NCBI GenBank assembly: GCA_002367305.1
Contig: DFBG01000115.1
Span: 2,981 to 9,326, forward strand
Length of the DNA stretch: 6,346 bases
Source of the DNA: Actinobacteria bacterium UBA3086
Lineage (GTDB): Bacteria; Actinomycetota; Coriobacteriia; Anaerosomatales; UBA3086
Direction of reading: 5' to 3'
The notes beneath the pieces were generated by a model. That model made no database searches, was not told where the DNA came from, and saw only the letters and a program-made list of their open reading frames with translations. The stretch's first letter is position 1; every line of letters begins with the position of its first letter. Position numbers and translations under genes: made by a program. Positions 1 to 6,336 of this stretch are shown piece after piece.

Positions 1-1028
1 GACTCGATCTCCCTGGTCATCGTACGCGAGCAGACGACGCCACCCAGCCAGCCGTGATACTCCACGAAGAGCCCCCGCGCAAGCTCGAGCAGGTCATCTT
101 GAGCTTCGACCTTCATCACCGCGACACTATCGTCGGTGGAGACCCTGGAGTTCCCACCGGGTACGCCTTTGGTGTTCACGATCCCAACCCCAGCCAGCGC
201 AATGGCGCCGCCGACAAGAGACAGAATGCCTGGGACTTCACCAAGCCAGAACCATGCGATGACCGTGGCGTTCACGGGTTGAAAGTAAAGGAACGTCGCC
301 AGCAGGCTCGCGGGCATTTTGGAGAGCGCGGAAGCCCACAATACGTACGCGATGGCACCGGGGAATAGTCCGATGTAGACACCGGCGAGTGTGGCAGACA
401 GAGGTGCGTCGGCGACTTGGCCAACAAGACCCGGGGCAAAAACGAGCATCGGAACGGTGCCCGCCCAGATCGCATAGGACGTGAACTCGATCGCCGAGTA
501 TTTCTTGAGCATCGGCTTCGAGACAATGAAGTACGCCGATGTCGTGACTGCGGCGAGCAGGATCAGCAGCGTGCCCGGCTCGAATGCAAGATGTCCACCC
601 TCGCCGAACGTGATGAGCGCAACGCCAGCGAACGAGACCAGCACGCCCGCCCAACCCCACCGGCTCAAGCGCTCCTTGAGCAGAACCATGGACATGAGCG
701 CGGTGAAGACGGGGCTCGCGCTGATAAGGAGCGCAGCCGCGCCAGCTGAGACCGTCATCTCACCAAAGTTGAGCGAAACATGGTAGATGCTGATACCCAG
801 GATCCCCGCACCGACGATCACGGGAATGTCGCGCGCAGCAGGAAGTCGCATGCGTGAGATGGCGGCGAAGATCGCCAGTGAGAGAGAGGCGGTGCCGAAA
901 CGCAGTAGCGCCAACTCGCCTGGTCCATAGGCGACAAGACCCGCACGAATACCCGCAAAGGCCGACGCCCACAGGAGAAGGGCGACAGCTATCGCTGCGA
1001 GCGTGCGTGTAGAGGGGCGTTCAGTCAT
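1..1028 (-). CDS. EamA/DMT-family transporter with C-terminal GNAT-like extension (partial, runs off left edge)
   Basis: Start ATG is at 1028-1026; 342 complete codons follow without a stop before the window edge. Seen: about ten hydrophobic helices in two EamA repeats (roughly residues 9-142 and 151-285). Repeat 1 has the early WASAF motif (20-24) and the LLKER turn (116-120) before helix 5; repeat 2 has the matching WLGE turn (261-264) before helix 10. Known: EamA proteins are inner-membrane exporters of metabolites or amino acids; the substrate cannot be told here. Oddity: after helix 10 the frame goes through a polar linker (about 286-304) into a soluble stretch (305-342) with LARGLFVEYHGWLG, like the first helix of many GNAT acetyltransferases. 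The family normally ends shortly after helix 10, so a fusion is inferred. M305 could be an internal start for a separate GNAT protein, but no stop precedes it. The gene is divergent from the antiporter. The DMT call is firm; the GNAT call is moderate because only its beginning is visible. Confidence 0.88.
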   Translation of the reverse strand, partial: MTERPSTRTLAAIAVALLLWASAFAGIRAGLVAYGPGELALLRFGTASLSLAIFAAISRMRLPAARDIPVIVGAGILGISIYHVSLNFGEMTVSAGAAALLISASPVFTALMSMVLLKERLSRWGWAGVLVSFAGVALITFGEGGHLAFEPGTLLILLAAVTTSAYFIVSKPMLKKYSAIEFTSYAIWAGTVPMLVFAPGLVGQVADAPLSATLAGVYIGLFPGAIAYVLWASALSKMPASLLATFLYFQPVNATVIAWFWLGEVPGILSLVGGAIALAGVGIVNTKGVPGGNSRVSTDDSVAVMKVEAQDDLLELARGLFVEYHGWLGGVVCSRTMTREIE

Positions 1029-1035
1029 GACGGAA

Positions 1036-1064
1036 ACGATACGTCACAATCCGCTCCGAGCCAA
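1036..1064 (-). promoter_or_regulatory. Candidate promoter for the DMT transporter, leaderless geometry
   Basis: On the minus strand there is a -35-like TTGGCT (1064-1059), a 17-base spacer and a -10-like TATCGT (1041-1036). The -10 ends 7 bases before the ATG at 1028, so transcription would begin at or next to the start codon. No Shine-Dalgarno-like sequence lies between. Leaderless transcripts are common in high-GC Gram-positive bacteria. The matches are partial (3/6 and 4/6 to the sigma-70 consensus), so this is inference. Confidence 0.4.
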
Positions 1065-1103
1065 TGAGTATGAAGCGGTACTTCGCGAATCCCTGAGCCC
1101 GCT

Positions 1104-1127
1104 CCATGGCCAAACGCGCTACCATGG
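1104..1127. promoter_or_regulatory. Paired CCATGG palindromes in the divergent intergenic region
   Basis: The region 1029-1193 holds no gene. It has two CCATGG palindromes at 1104-1109 and 1122-1127, the second extended to ACCATGGT (1121-1128), with starts 18 bases apart. A TACCAT hexamer (1120-1125) overlapping the second copy could be a -10 for the antiporter, but I see no convincing -35. The pair could be an operator or could be chance; 6-base palindromes are weak evidence. Confidence 0.2.
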
Positions 1128-1178
1128 TGCGGTGATCTTCACTACGAACCAGAGACCTGACGCCGAACGCTGACGCAC

Positions 1179-1184
1179 AAGGAG
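1179..1184 (+). promoter_or_regulatory. Ribosome binding site of the antiporter
   Basis: AAGGAG sits 9 bases before the GTG at 1194. It decides the start, since no ATG is available nearby in frame and the protein's first helix begins directly after this GTG. Confidence 0.85.
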
Positions 1185-1193
1185 AATCGATTC

Positions 1194-2972
1194 GTGGGTA
1201 ACTCCATCTGGGTTGAACTGGTCACGCTTGGAGCGTTGATCTGGATAGGCTATATCGGCGCCCGCCTCGCGGGTCGCTTCAATCTCCCGTCCGTGACCGG
1301 CTTCCTCATCATGGGTGTCGCGGCCGGCCCTTATGGGCTTGGGCTATTGAGCCTCGATCTGATGCACAAGATCGACTTCGTGAACCCCATCGCCCTCGGT
1401 CTCATCGTCTTCCTTATTGGCGAGGAACTCACGGGCAAGATGCTTCGTCGGCATCACTGGTCGTTCTGGCTGATATCGATACTGGGGACCGCGCTGCCCA
1501 CCGCTCTTGTGTACTGGGGCGTCTCAACGGTCCGCCCCGACCAGCCTGAGATCGCGTGGCTGCTGGCCGTCATCGCCATGGGCGGTGCTCCCGCGACCAT
1601 CATGAGCGTTCTGGCCGAGACCAAGGCCAAAGGCAAGTCCTGCAACATGCTACTGGGTTCTGCCGCGTTCGCTGACATCGCCACCGTCATCACATTCTCA
1701 TCCCTCGCGCCGTTCCTGGCGTGGAAGGCGGGGCAACACGCGACAGTCGCCGCCGCCTGGATGGACTCGGTCAAGGTGATTGGTGGCGCAGCCGTGTTGG
1801 GACTGGCTGCCGGACTCGTTCTGGGCTGGCTCCTTGGGCGTGCGTTCGAACCGGGAGAGCTCCTTTCGCTGGGACTCACTCATGTGCTGCTCGTGGTCGC
1901 GATCGCGAACCTTATCGGAGTCTCCACACTGCTCGCACCGCTGGTCATGGGCATCACGGTGGCGGTCATGGAGGAACAGCGCGGACAACGCGGGCGGTGC
2001 TTCGACGCGCTGCGGGCCGTCGAGTATCCCATCTACATCATCTTCTTCACCTTGGCCGGCGCTGAGCTCGATCTCTCTGTCGTGCTCGAGGGCGGCATTA
2101 TCATGCTCATCTACATCATCGCGCGTGCGGTCGGCAAAGTGAGTGCGGGATTCTTTGGCGGACTGCTCGGTCGCATGGGACCTCGGAACGCGATATGGTT
2201 CGGGCTGGGTTCACTGCCACAGGCTGGAGTGGCCGTGGGTCTCGCACTCGCTGTCAGCCAGACGTTCCCCGAGATCGGCCAGACCGTGACCGCGGTCGTG
2301 TTGGCCTCGATCGTGTTCTTCGAAGCGGTGGGCCCCGTGGCCGCGAAGCGCGCGCTGGTCAATCTGGGATGCGAGACCGAGCCACCTACATGTGAACTCG
2401 AAGAGACGCCCGTCGCCAAACGAGAACGGACGATCCTCGTGCCGGTGAGCCATCACTGGAGCGCTGACAAGCTCCTGCACGTTCTAAAGACGACCGACAC
2501 CGAGACCGACTATCCCGCACGTTTCGTGCTGTCGCGGGTGGTCACATCGGCACGCAACGTCACCGTGGCCGAAGCCATGGCCCGTGGAACAGAGGACCTC
2601 AGCGCCCTCGCCGAGATTGCCCGCAAGGCGGGTTACACCGTTGACACGCTGATCCGCCAGTCCCGCACGACAGAAGCCGGGATCGCCCGACTCGCCCGTG
2701 ATTCCGGTGCCGAACTGGTCGTGCTGGGCTCGCCTCCTCCATCATCGGCCAAGTTCGTGAACTCCTTTGTGAGAAGCCCGCTGCACCGCATCATCGATCA
2801 GCTAGAGACGCCCATCTACGTCATTCCTGAGGATTGGCGCGGCCCACTACTCGAACTTGAGAGCGAAGAGGCCGGCGGCGAAGGTAACGGCGGCGAAGGC
2901 CACAAGGAGGCCGGCGGGGAGCCAAGCGGCCTCGATGCCCTGATTCCGGGCAACGACGTCGAGCAGTCCTGA
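1194..2972 (+). CDS. CPA2-family cation:proton antiporter with C-terminal universal-stress-protein-like domain
   Basis: A 592-residue membrane protein starting with GTG behind a good ribosome site. Residues 1-385 form about 12-13 hydrophobic helices of the Na_H_Exchanger (CPA2) fold: PSVTGFLIMGVAAGP near 32-46; AFADIATVITFS (158-169) with D161 as the probable ion-binding acid; FFTLAGAELDL (284-294); and the ARAVGK helix (310-315) with a conserved basic residue. Known: this family exchanges Na+ or K+ for H+ across the inner membrane. The ion here is unknown. Instead of the RCK/TrkA-N domain of KefB/KefC, residues 412-546 look like a UspA domain, from RTILVPVS to ELVVLGS and TPIYVIPE. The usual G-x2-G-x9-G(S/T) nucleotide loop is degraded: G512 is followed by SPPPSS, and RSPL (527-530) stands where GS is expected, so ATP binding is doubtful. 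Residues 552-592 are an acidic Gly/Glu-rich tail overlapping the convergent permease gene. The Usp-like domain probably senses a signal on the cytoplasmic side (inference). Confidence 0.92.
   Translation: MGNSIWVELVTLGALIWIGYIGARLAGRFNLPSVTGFLIMGVAAGPYGLGLLSLDLMHKIDFVNPIALGLIVFLIGEELTGKMLRRHHWSFWLISILGTALPTALVYWGVSTVRPDQPEIAWLLAVIAMGGAPATIMSVLAETKAKGKSCNMLLGSAAFADIATVITFSSLAPFLAWKAGQHATVAAAWMDSVKVIGGAAVLGLAAGLVLGWLLGRAFEPGELLSLGLTHVLLVVAIANLIGVSTLLAPLVMGITVAVMEEQRGQRGRCFDALRAVEYPIYIIFFTLAGAELDLSVVLEGGIIMLIYIIARAVGKVSAGFFGGLLGRMGPRNAIWFGLGSLPQAGVAVGLALAVSQTFPEIGQTVTAVVLASIVFFEAVGPVAAKRALVNLGCETEPPTCELEETPVAKRERTILVPVSHHWSADKLLHVLKTTDTETDYPARFVLSRVVTSARNVTVAEAMARGTEDLSALAEIARKAGYTVDTLIRQSRTTEAGIARLARDSGAELVVLGSPPPSSAKFVNSFVRSPLHRIIDQLETPIYVIPEDWRGPLLELESEEAGGEGNGGEGHKEAGGEPSGLDALIPGNDVEQS
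2847..2972. other. 126-base convergent overlap, codon-aligned on both strands
   Basis: The antiporter's last 41 codons plus stop lie opposite the last 41 codons plus stop of permease B. Codon boundaries coincide exactly: antiporter L552 (CTA) faces the permease TAG, and the antiporter TGA faces permease S370. The permease side encodes its last transmembrane helix, which its family needs. The antiporter side is acidic and glycine-rich and lies beyond its last recognisable domain. No terminator hairpin is visible between the two genes. Confidence 0.9.
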
Positions 2973-4079
2973 CATCGCCCAACCCGTGGGCGTGAACTTC
3001 GCGATCGTCTGCATGAAGTCCGGGGTAATCTCGATCGGCCAGTAGCAGCCGCCCAGCATTGCGAGCGCTGTCGTCAGAGCCGGTCCCGTCGCCGAGAGTT
3101 GACCGCGCGAACGCACGATCGCGGTGACGAAGACCGCCAGACCTGAAGATGCCAGAACGTACGCGGCAAGAAGGATCAGCAGTGCGGGCAGGTTGTTCCC
3201 CCAGGGCACAGCGAATGCGACAGCCCCCAACCCGACCAGGATCACCGCCTCCAAAGTCGAACTGGCGATCACGCCGGCAACCTTTCCGCCTAGGATCACA
3301 GGCTTGCTGGCAGGCACCACCAGTAGTCGGCGAAGTGTTCCTTGTTCGCGCTCCTCCAGGATGCCTCCGGCGCTACCGAATGCCATGAACATCACGAACA
3401 TCACCGTGAAGCCCACGGAGTACTGAACGTTGCCTTCAGCCTGGACCGCATCTCCGCGTACCTCTGCCCTGGTCACAGTCACCGCGCTCACCGCGACGGG
3501 CGGCGCGGGCTCCCAGAAGGAGTCGGCGATGTCGTAAGCCTGCGCAAAGGTGAGACCGAGATCCGTTTCCGGATACCAAACGATGTCACCGTCGACTCTG
3601 GGCGTTGCGCCCTCGTACTCTGCGACCCATGAAGCCGCCTGTACGTTGGTGCTCACTCTCGTCACGACACCCTGCAACGCCTCCATGGCAGAGGTCGCAC
3701 GACCCGAGTCGAGATTCCGGGTGACCTCGATGGTCGCCTGCTCGCCGCCCTCAAGTGCCTCGCCGAATCCTTCTGGAATGAACACCACCAGTGAGACTTC
3801 GTCGGCCTCGATCTTCTCCTGCGCGTCGACTGCAGATGCATCGGTAATCTCAATCGTGGCCTGGTCGTCCATGACCTCGCGGATCTGCAAGGCGTAGACG
3901 CTGCTGTCCCCGCCCTCAACCCACAACACCTGCGTGTCTCCGATGACTCCACCCGAACCGAACGCCAGGCCAAAGACCCACGTAAGCGCCACCGGGAGCA
4001 CGATCATGCTTACAAGCTCGCTGCGGTCCCGGATCGTCTGTAGGAATGAGAGCCGCAGCATCGCAATTATGCGCTTCAC
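2847..4079 (-). CDS. ABC-2 type transporter permease B (YhhJ/DrrB-like)
   Basis: 410 residues, third gene of the exporter operon. The chosen start is GTG 4079-4077, overlapping the TGA of permease A by 4 bases (GTGA); a GGGGG run 7 bases upstream may serve as a weak ribosome site. The open frame continues to an ATG at 4250, but those extra 57 residues are polar, Arg-rich and lie inside permease A. An internal ATG (4061) is another option. Seen: helix 1 (about 22-42), a large extracytoplasmic domain (about 45-215), then five helices (about 220-241, 262-287, 297-320, 326-347, 388-407). EEREQGTLRRLLVVPASK (242-259) is the characteristic ABC-2 cytoplasmic coupling segment that contacts the ATPase. 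Known: such permeases form the export path for drugs, lipids or other compounds. The protein is the likely heterodimer partner of permease A. Its 3' end overlaps the antiporter gene convergently. Substrate unknown. Confidence 0.92.
   Translation of the reverse strand: MKRIIAMLRLSFLQTIRDRSELVSMIVLPVALTWVFGLAFGSGGVIGDTQVLWVEGGDSSVYALQIREVMDDQATIEITDASAVDAQEKIEADEVSLVVFIPEGFGEALEGGEQATIEVTRNLDSGRATSAMEALQGVVTRVSTNVQAASWVAEYEGATPRVDGDIVWYPETDLGLTFAQAYDIADSFWEPAPPVAVSAVTVTRAEVRGDAVQAEGNVQYSVGFTVMFVMFMAFGSAGGILEEREQGTLRRLLVVPASKPVILGGKVAGVIASSTLEAVILVGLGAVAFAVPWGNNLPALLILLAAYVLASSGLAVFVTAIVRSRGQLSATGPALTTALAMLGGCYWPIEITPDFMQTIAKFTPTGWAMSGLLDVVARNQGIEAAWLPAGLLVAFAAVTFAAGLFALKFE
2868..2917 (+). repeat. 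Short direct repeats inside the overlap
   Basis: GGCGGCGAAGG occurs at 2874-2884 and 2889-2899 (15-base offset, five codons). GAGGCCGGCGG occurs at 2868-2878 and 2907-2917 (39-base offset, thirteen codons). Both offsets are multiples of three, so both reading frames carry the repeats: GGEG twice and EAGG twice in the antiporter tail, Ala/Phe-rich repeats in the permease helix. They may be remnants of small in-frame duplications or composition bias. Confidence 0.55.
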
Positions 4080-5341
4080 TGGTCGGCCCCCAATCTCCAC
4101 ACGCCGATGCCAAAGAACAGCGCCGCCATGCCGATCATGGCTGCGAAGTTGATGATCAGATCCCCGGCCCCGGCCCCGTTGTACTGCACGGCCTGGAAAC
4201 CATCGAGCGCCCACCCGATCACAGAGAGATACCGGATCGGCTGCAGCCACTCCGGCAGGATAGAAAGCGGGAAGAACACTCCACCGATGAGGGCCATGAT
4301 CTGCACCAGCACCGACCCGACAGCGCCGGCGGCCCGTTCAGTCTTGGCAATGGCGGCTATGAGCACGGCAAGGCCGGTCACTGCCACGACCTCGCCTGTG
4401 GCCATCATCCACGTACCGAGAACGCTATCTCCCCAGTTGACCCCCATCACACCCCGCGTATACGCGTAGAGAACGCCGAACTGCAGGATGCCCAAAATGA
4501 AGATCCCCAGCATCTTGCCGCCCACGAACGCCGACCCAGGCGTGGGAGTGGTCAGAAGACGGGACATAGTGAGTTCGCGCTTTTCGGTGATGAACGAGAA
4601 TGCACCGAACATAGACGCGAACAACAGGAACATCGATGTCATCGACACGGCGAAGAAGTCGAGAGACCCCTCACCCTGCGCGTCCGGCTCCTCAAACTCC
4701 GTCATCTCGATGGCAATGGGCGCGGCTGCCTCGTCTACCGTCGCCCCAGCGACCGCCTGGTTCACGATACCGCCAATGAGTTCGGGGGTGACTCCCTCGG
4801 CTTGCGCGGCGGCGGCGCCTGCCGTTCGTGCAACCACCGAGATCCGCGAGAACTCCGTGGCCACAGCGCGTACCACCGTCTCGAATATGCCCGACGAAAG
4901 CTCAGCCCCCGGGTCACGCAGGACCTCGAGTTCAACGGACTCGCCGGCGTTCACGCGGGCGGAGAAGTCCTCTGGAATGATCAGTGCCGCGGGCAGATCG
5001 CCGCGCTCAACATCAGCACGCACAGCTTCCGGATCCGTCGCTTCCGAGATGTTCAGAAGGCCGGCGAGTTGCTCGTTCTCGGCCAATGCCGCGGTGACCT
5101 CATCGCCAAGCACCGATGACGCACCGGATGCTGAGGACGCAGCCTCTGCCGACGAGCCCGCATCAAGGTTCACGATCGCTACCTGTATGCCGCCGCCTGC
5201 CGCATCGCCAGACAGACCGCCGAACGCCGACCCGAGAATGAGGATCAGAACCGCCGGCATCGCCAGCAGGATACCCAGCGCGGCCGGGTCACGCACCCAC
5301 GTCTTGACGTCCTTGATGGCAATCGAGAAGAACTTGGTCAT
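4076..5341 (-). CDS. ABC-2 type transporter permease A (ABC2_membrane_3/NatB-like)
   Basis: 421 residues; ATG 5341-5339 is 9 bases after the ATPase stop, with AGGG overlapping that stop as a weak ribosome site, so translation is probably coupled. Seen: helix 1 (about 21-41) after the short cytoplasmic start MTKFFSIAIKD; a large extracytoplasmic domain (about 45-225) with an Ala/Ser-rich patch (65-76) and LPAALIIPEDFSARV (116-130), a segment type common in this family and echoed by VSLVVFIPEGF in permease B; then helices at about 229-251, 271-294, 308-332, 337-360 and 396-416. TEKRELTMSRLLTTPT (252-267) is the ABC-2 coupling segment. The two permeases share architecture but little sequence, which suggests an old duplication and a heterodimeric channel. 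The role in export is supported by family; the substrate (drug, lipid, sodium or other) cannot be told. Confidence 0.93.
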   Translation of the reverse strand: MTKFFSIAIKDVKTWVRDPAALGILLAMPAVLILILGSAFGGLSGDAAGGGIQVAIVNLDAGSSAEAASSASGASSVLGDEVTAALAENEQLAGLLNISEATDPEAVRADVERGDLPAALIIPEDFSARVNAGESVELEVLRDPGAELSSGIFETVVRAVATEFSRISVVARTAGAAAAQAEGVTPELIGGIVNQAVAGATVDEAAAPIAIEMTEFEEPDAQGEGSLDFFAVSMTSMFLLFASMFGAFSFITEKRELTMSRLLTTPTPGSAFVGGKMLGIFILGILQFGVLYAYTRGVMGVNWGDSVLGTWMMATGEVVAVTGLAVLIAAIAKTERAAGAVGSVLVQIMALIGGVFFPLSILPEWLQPIRYLSVIGWALDGFQAVQYNGAGAGDLIINFAAMIGMAALFFGIGVWRLGADQ

Positions 5342-5350
5342 CGCAAGGCC

Positions 5351-6292
5351 CTAGTCACGGAGCGATTTGCCGGTCAGGTGCAGGAAGACGCTCTCCAAGT
5401 TCGGCTCCACGACCTCCGCGGAGTGGACCTTTTCTCCTGCCGCGGTCAGCGCACTCACAATGTCGGCAAGCACCGCACCGCCATCGGCCGCCAGAATCTC
5501 GAGAGTCGAATCGGCGCGCTCCGCTTTCTCCACACCTTCCAACGCGCGTATCGCATCGAGGGTCTCGTCGGCGAACGCATCGTCGACCCCGATGCGCACG
5601 ACATCCGCGTCACCGACGACCCGACGCAGCTCGGCGAGCGTTCCCTGCGCGATGATCTTGCCGTGATCCACGATCGCCACGCGATCGCACAGGAACTCGA
5701 CCTCTTCCATGTAGTGGCTCGTGTAGAGGACGGTCATCCCTTGTGCGTTCAGGTCTTTGACCGTCTCCAGAATGTGATTTCGACTCTGCGGATCGATGCC
5801 CACCGTTGGCTCGTCCATGAGCAGCACTTTGGGCTTATGCAGGATCCCGGCAGCGATGTTGATGCGTCGCTTCATGCCTCCGGAGTACTTCTCGAGCCGC
5901 TCCTTGGCACGATCAGCGAGCCCCGCGAGCTCCAACGCCTCATCAACCGCCGAGGAAAGCGTCTTGCCGCCCAGACCGTACATGCGGCCCCAGAATGCGA
6001 GGTTCTCGCGCGCGGACAGCGTAGGGTACAGCGCGATCTCCTGCGGCACGACGCCGAGGACGCTTTTCACGGCGATCGCTTGCTTGCGTACCGAGGCACC
6101 GTCGATGAAGATGTCGCCTTCGGTCGGCGGTATCAAGCACGACATCATGGAGATGATCGTGGTCTTGCCCGCGCCATTGGGGCCGAGAAGTCCGAACACC
6201 TCGCCCTCGCGGATCGCGAAGTCGACGCCGTCGACAGCGGCCAGATCGCCAAAGCGTTTCACCAGCCCGGTTACGGTGGCGATGTCGCCCAT
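5351..6292 (-). CDS. ABC transporter ATP-binding protein (DrrA/NatA-like exporter ATPase)
   Basis: 313 residues, first gene of the exporter operon. It hydrolyses ATP on the cytoplasmic face to drive the two permeases. All nucleotide-binding motifs are intact: Walker A GPNGAGKTT (37-45), Q-loop Q84 in VVPQE, signature YSGGM (136-140), Walker B VLLMDE (156-161), D-loop region VGID (164-167) and H-loop H193 in TSHYMEE. The wording DEPTVGIDPQSR is typical of the exporter-type DrrA/NatA/YbhF group. After the ABC domain (about 5-222) comes a C-terminal domain (about 223-313) ending in VVEPNLESVFLHLTGKSLRD, normal for this group. Start ATG 6292-6290 has AGAGGA 5 bases upstream. The ATPase probably works as a homodimer. 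Confidence 0.96.
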   Translation of the reverse strand: MGDIATVTGLVKRFGDLAAVDGVDFAIREGEVFGLLGPNGAGKTTIISMMSCLIPPTEGDIFIDGASVRKQAIAVKSVLGVVPQEIALYPTLSARENLAFWGRMYGLGGKTLSSAVDEALELAGLADRAKERLEKYSGGMKRRINIAAGILHKPKVLLMDEPTVGIDPQSRNHILETVKDLNAQGMTVLYTSHYMEEVEFLCDRVAIVDHGKIIAQGTLAELRRVVGDADVVRIGVDDAFADETLDAIRALEGVEKAERADSTLEILAADGGAVLADIVSALTAAGEKVHSAEVVEPNLESVFLHLTGKSLRD

Positions 6293-6297
6293 GGAAT

Positions 6298-6303
6298 TCC
6301 TCT
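6298..6303 (-). promoter_or_regulatory. Ribosome binding site of the ABC ATPase
   Basis: Read on the minus strand, AGAGGA ends 5 bases before the ATG at 6292. A purine-rich run (AGAGGG) continues upstream to 6309. It supports the chosen start. Confidence 0.7.
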
Positions 6304-6309
6304 CCCTCT

Positions 6310-6336
6310 CCGCACGGTTGCCGTGCTACCGTACGG
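6310..6336. promoter_or_regulatory. Operator-like palindromes upstream of the ABC exporter operon
   Basis: CCGTACGG (6329-6336) is a perfect 8-base palindrome. A near copy, CCGCACGG on the plus strand (CCGTGCGG on the minus), lies at 6310-6317, 19 bases away start to start. A perfect inverted repeat GCACGG-TTG-CCGTGC spans 6312-6326. The cluster sits just before the ribosome site, where a repressor would block transcription. TACGGT (6333-6328, minus strand) could be a -10; its -35 would lie past the window edge. Exporter operons of this kind are often controlled by TetR- or MarR-type repressors, but no regulator gene is in the window. A short transcript hairpin is an alternative for the inverted repeat. 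Confidence 0.45.

Noticed and set aside
238..660. Minus-strand open frames at 238-660 and 272-526
   Set aside because: Both are out of frame with the transporter, which is continuous from 1028 to the window edge in the third frame with two clear EamA repeats.
54..786. Plus-strand open frames at 54-368, 417-749 and 481-786
   Set aside because: Charged, low-complexity products opposite the transporter gene, with no domain or ribosome site.
1106..1135. A 9-codon upstream reading frame (MAKRATMVR) before the antiporter
   Set aside because: It has no ribosome site and is not in frame with or coupled to the GTG at 1194; most likely chance from the CCATGG repeats.
2940..3000. Search for a bidirectional terminator at the convergent gene ends
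   Set aside because: The genes overlap and I could not find a stable hairpin with a T-run on either strand here.
4080..4250. N-terminal extension of permease B to an ATG at 4250
   Set aside because: It would overlap permease A by about 175 bases and add a polar Arg-rich stretch in front of the normal family start. The GTG at 4079 with the GTGA overlap fits much better.
4046..5119. Long plus-strand open frame (357 codons) opposite permease A
   Set aside because: It is in exact codon register with permease A, so it stays open only because the sense gene avoids TTA, CTA and TCA codons. The product is Arg/His/Gly-rich with no recognisable domain, while the minus strand encodes a clear membrane protein with coupled translation.
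4488..5354. Plus-strand open frame (288 codons) opposite permease A
   Set aside because: Low-complexity Ser/Ala/Pro/Arg product typical of a shadow frame in high-GC DNA; no ribosome site or domain seen.
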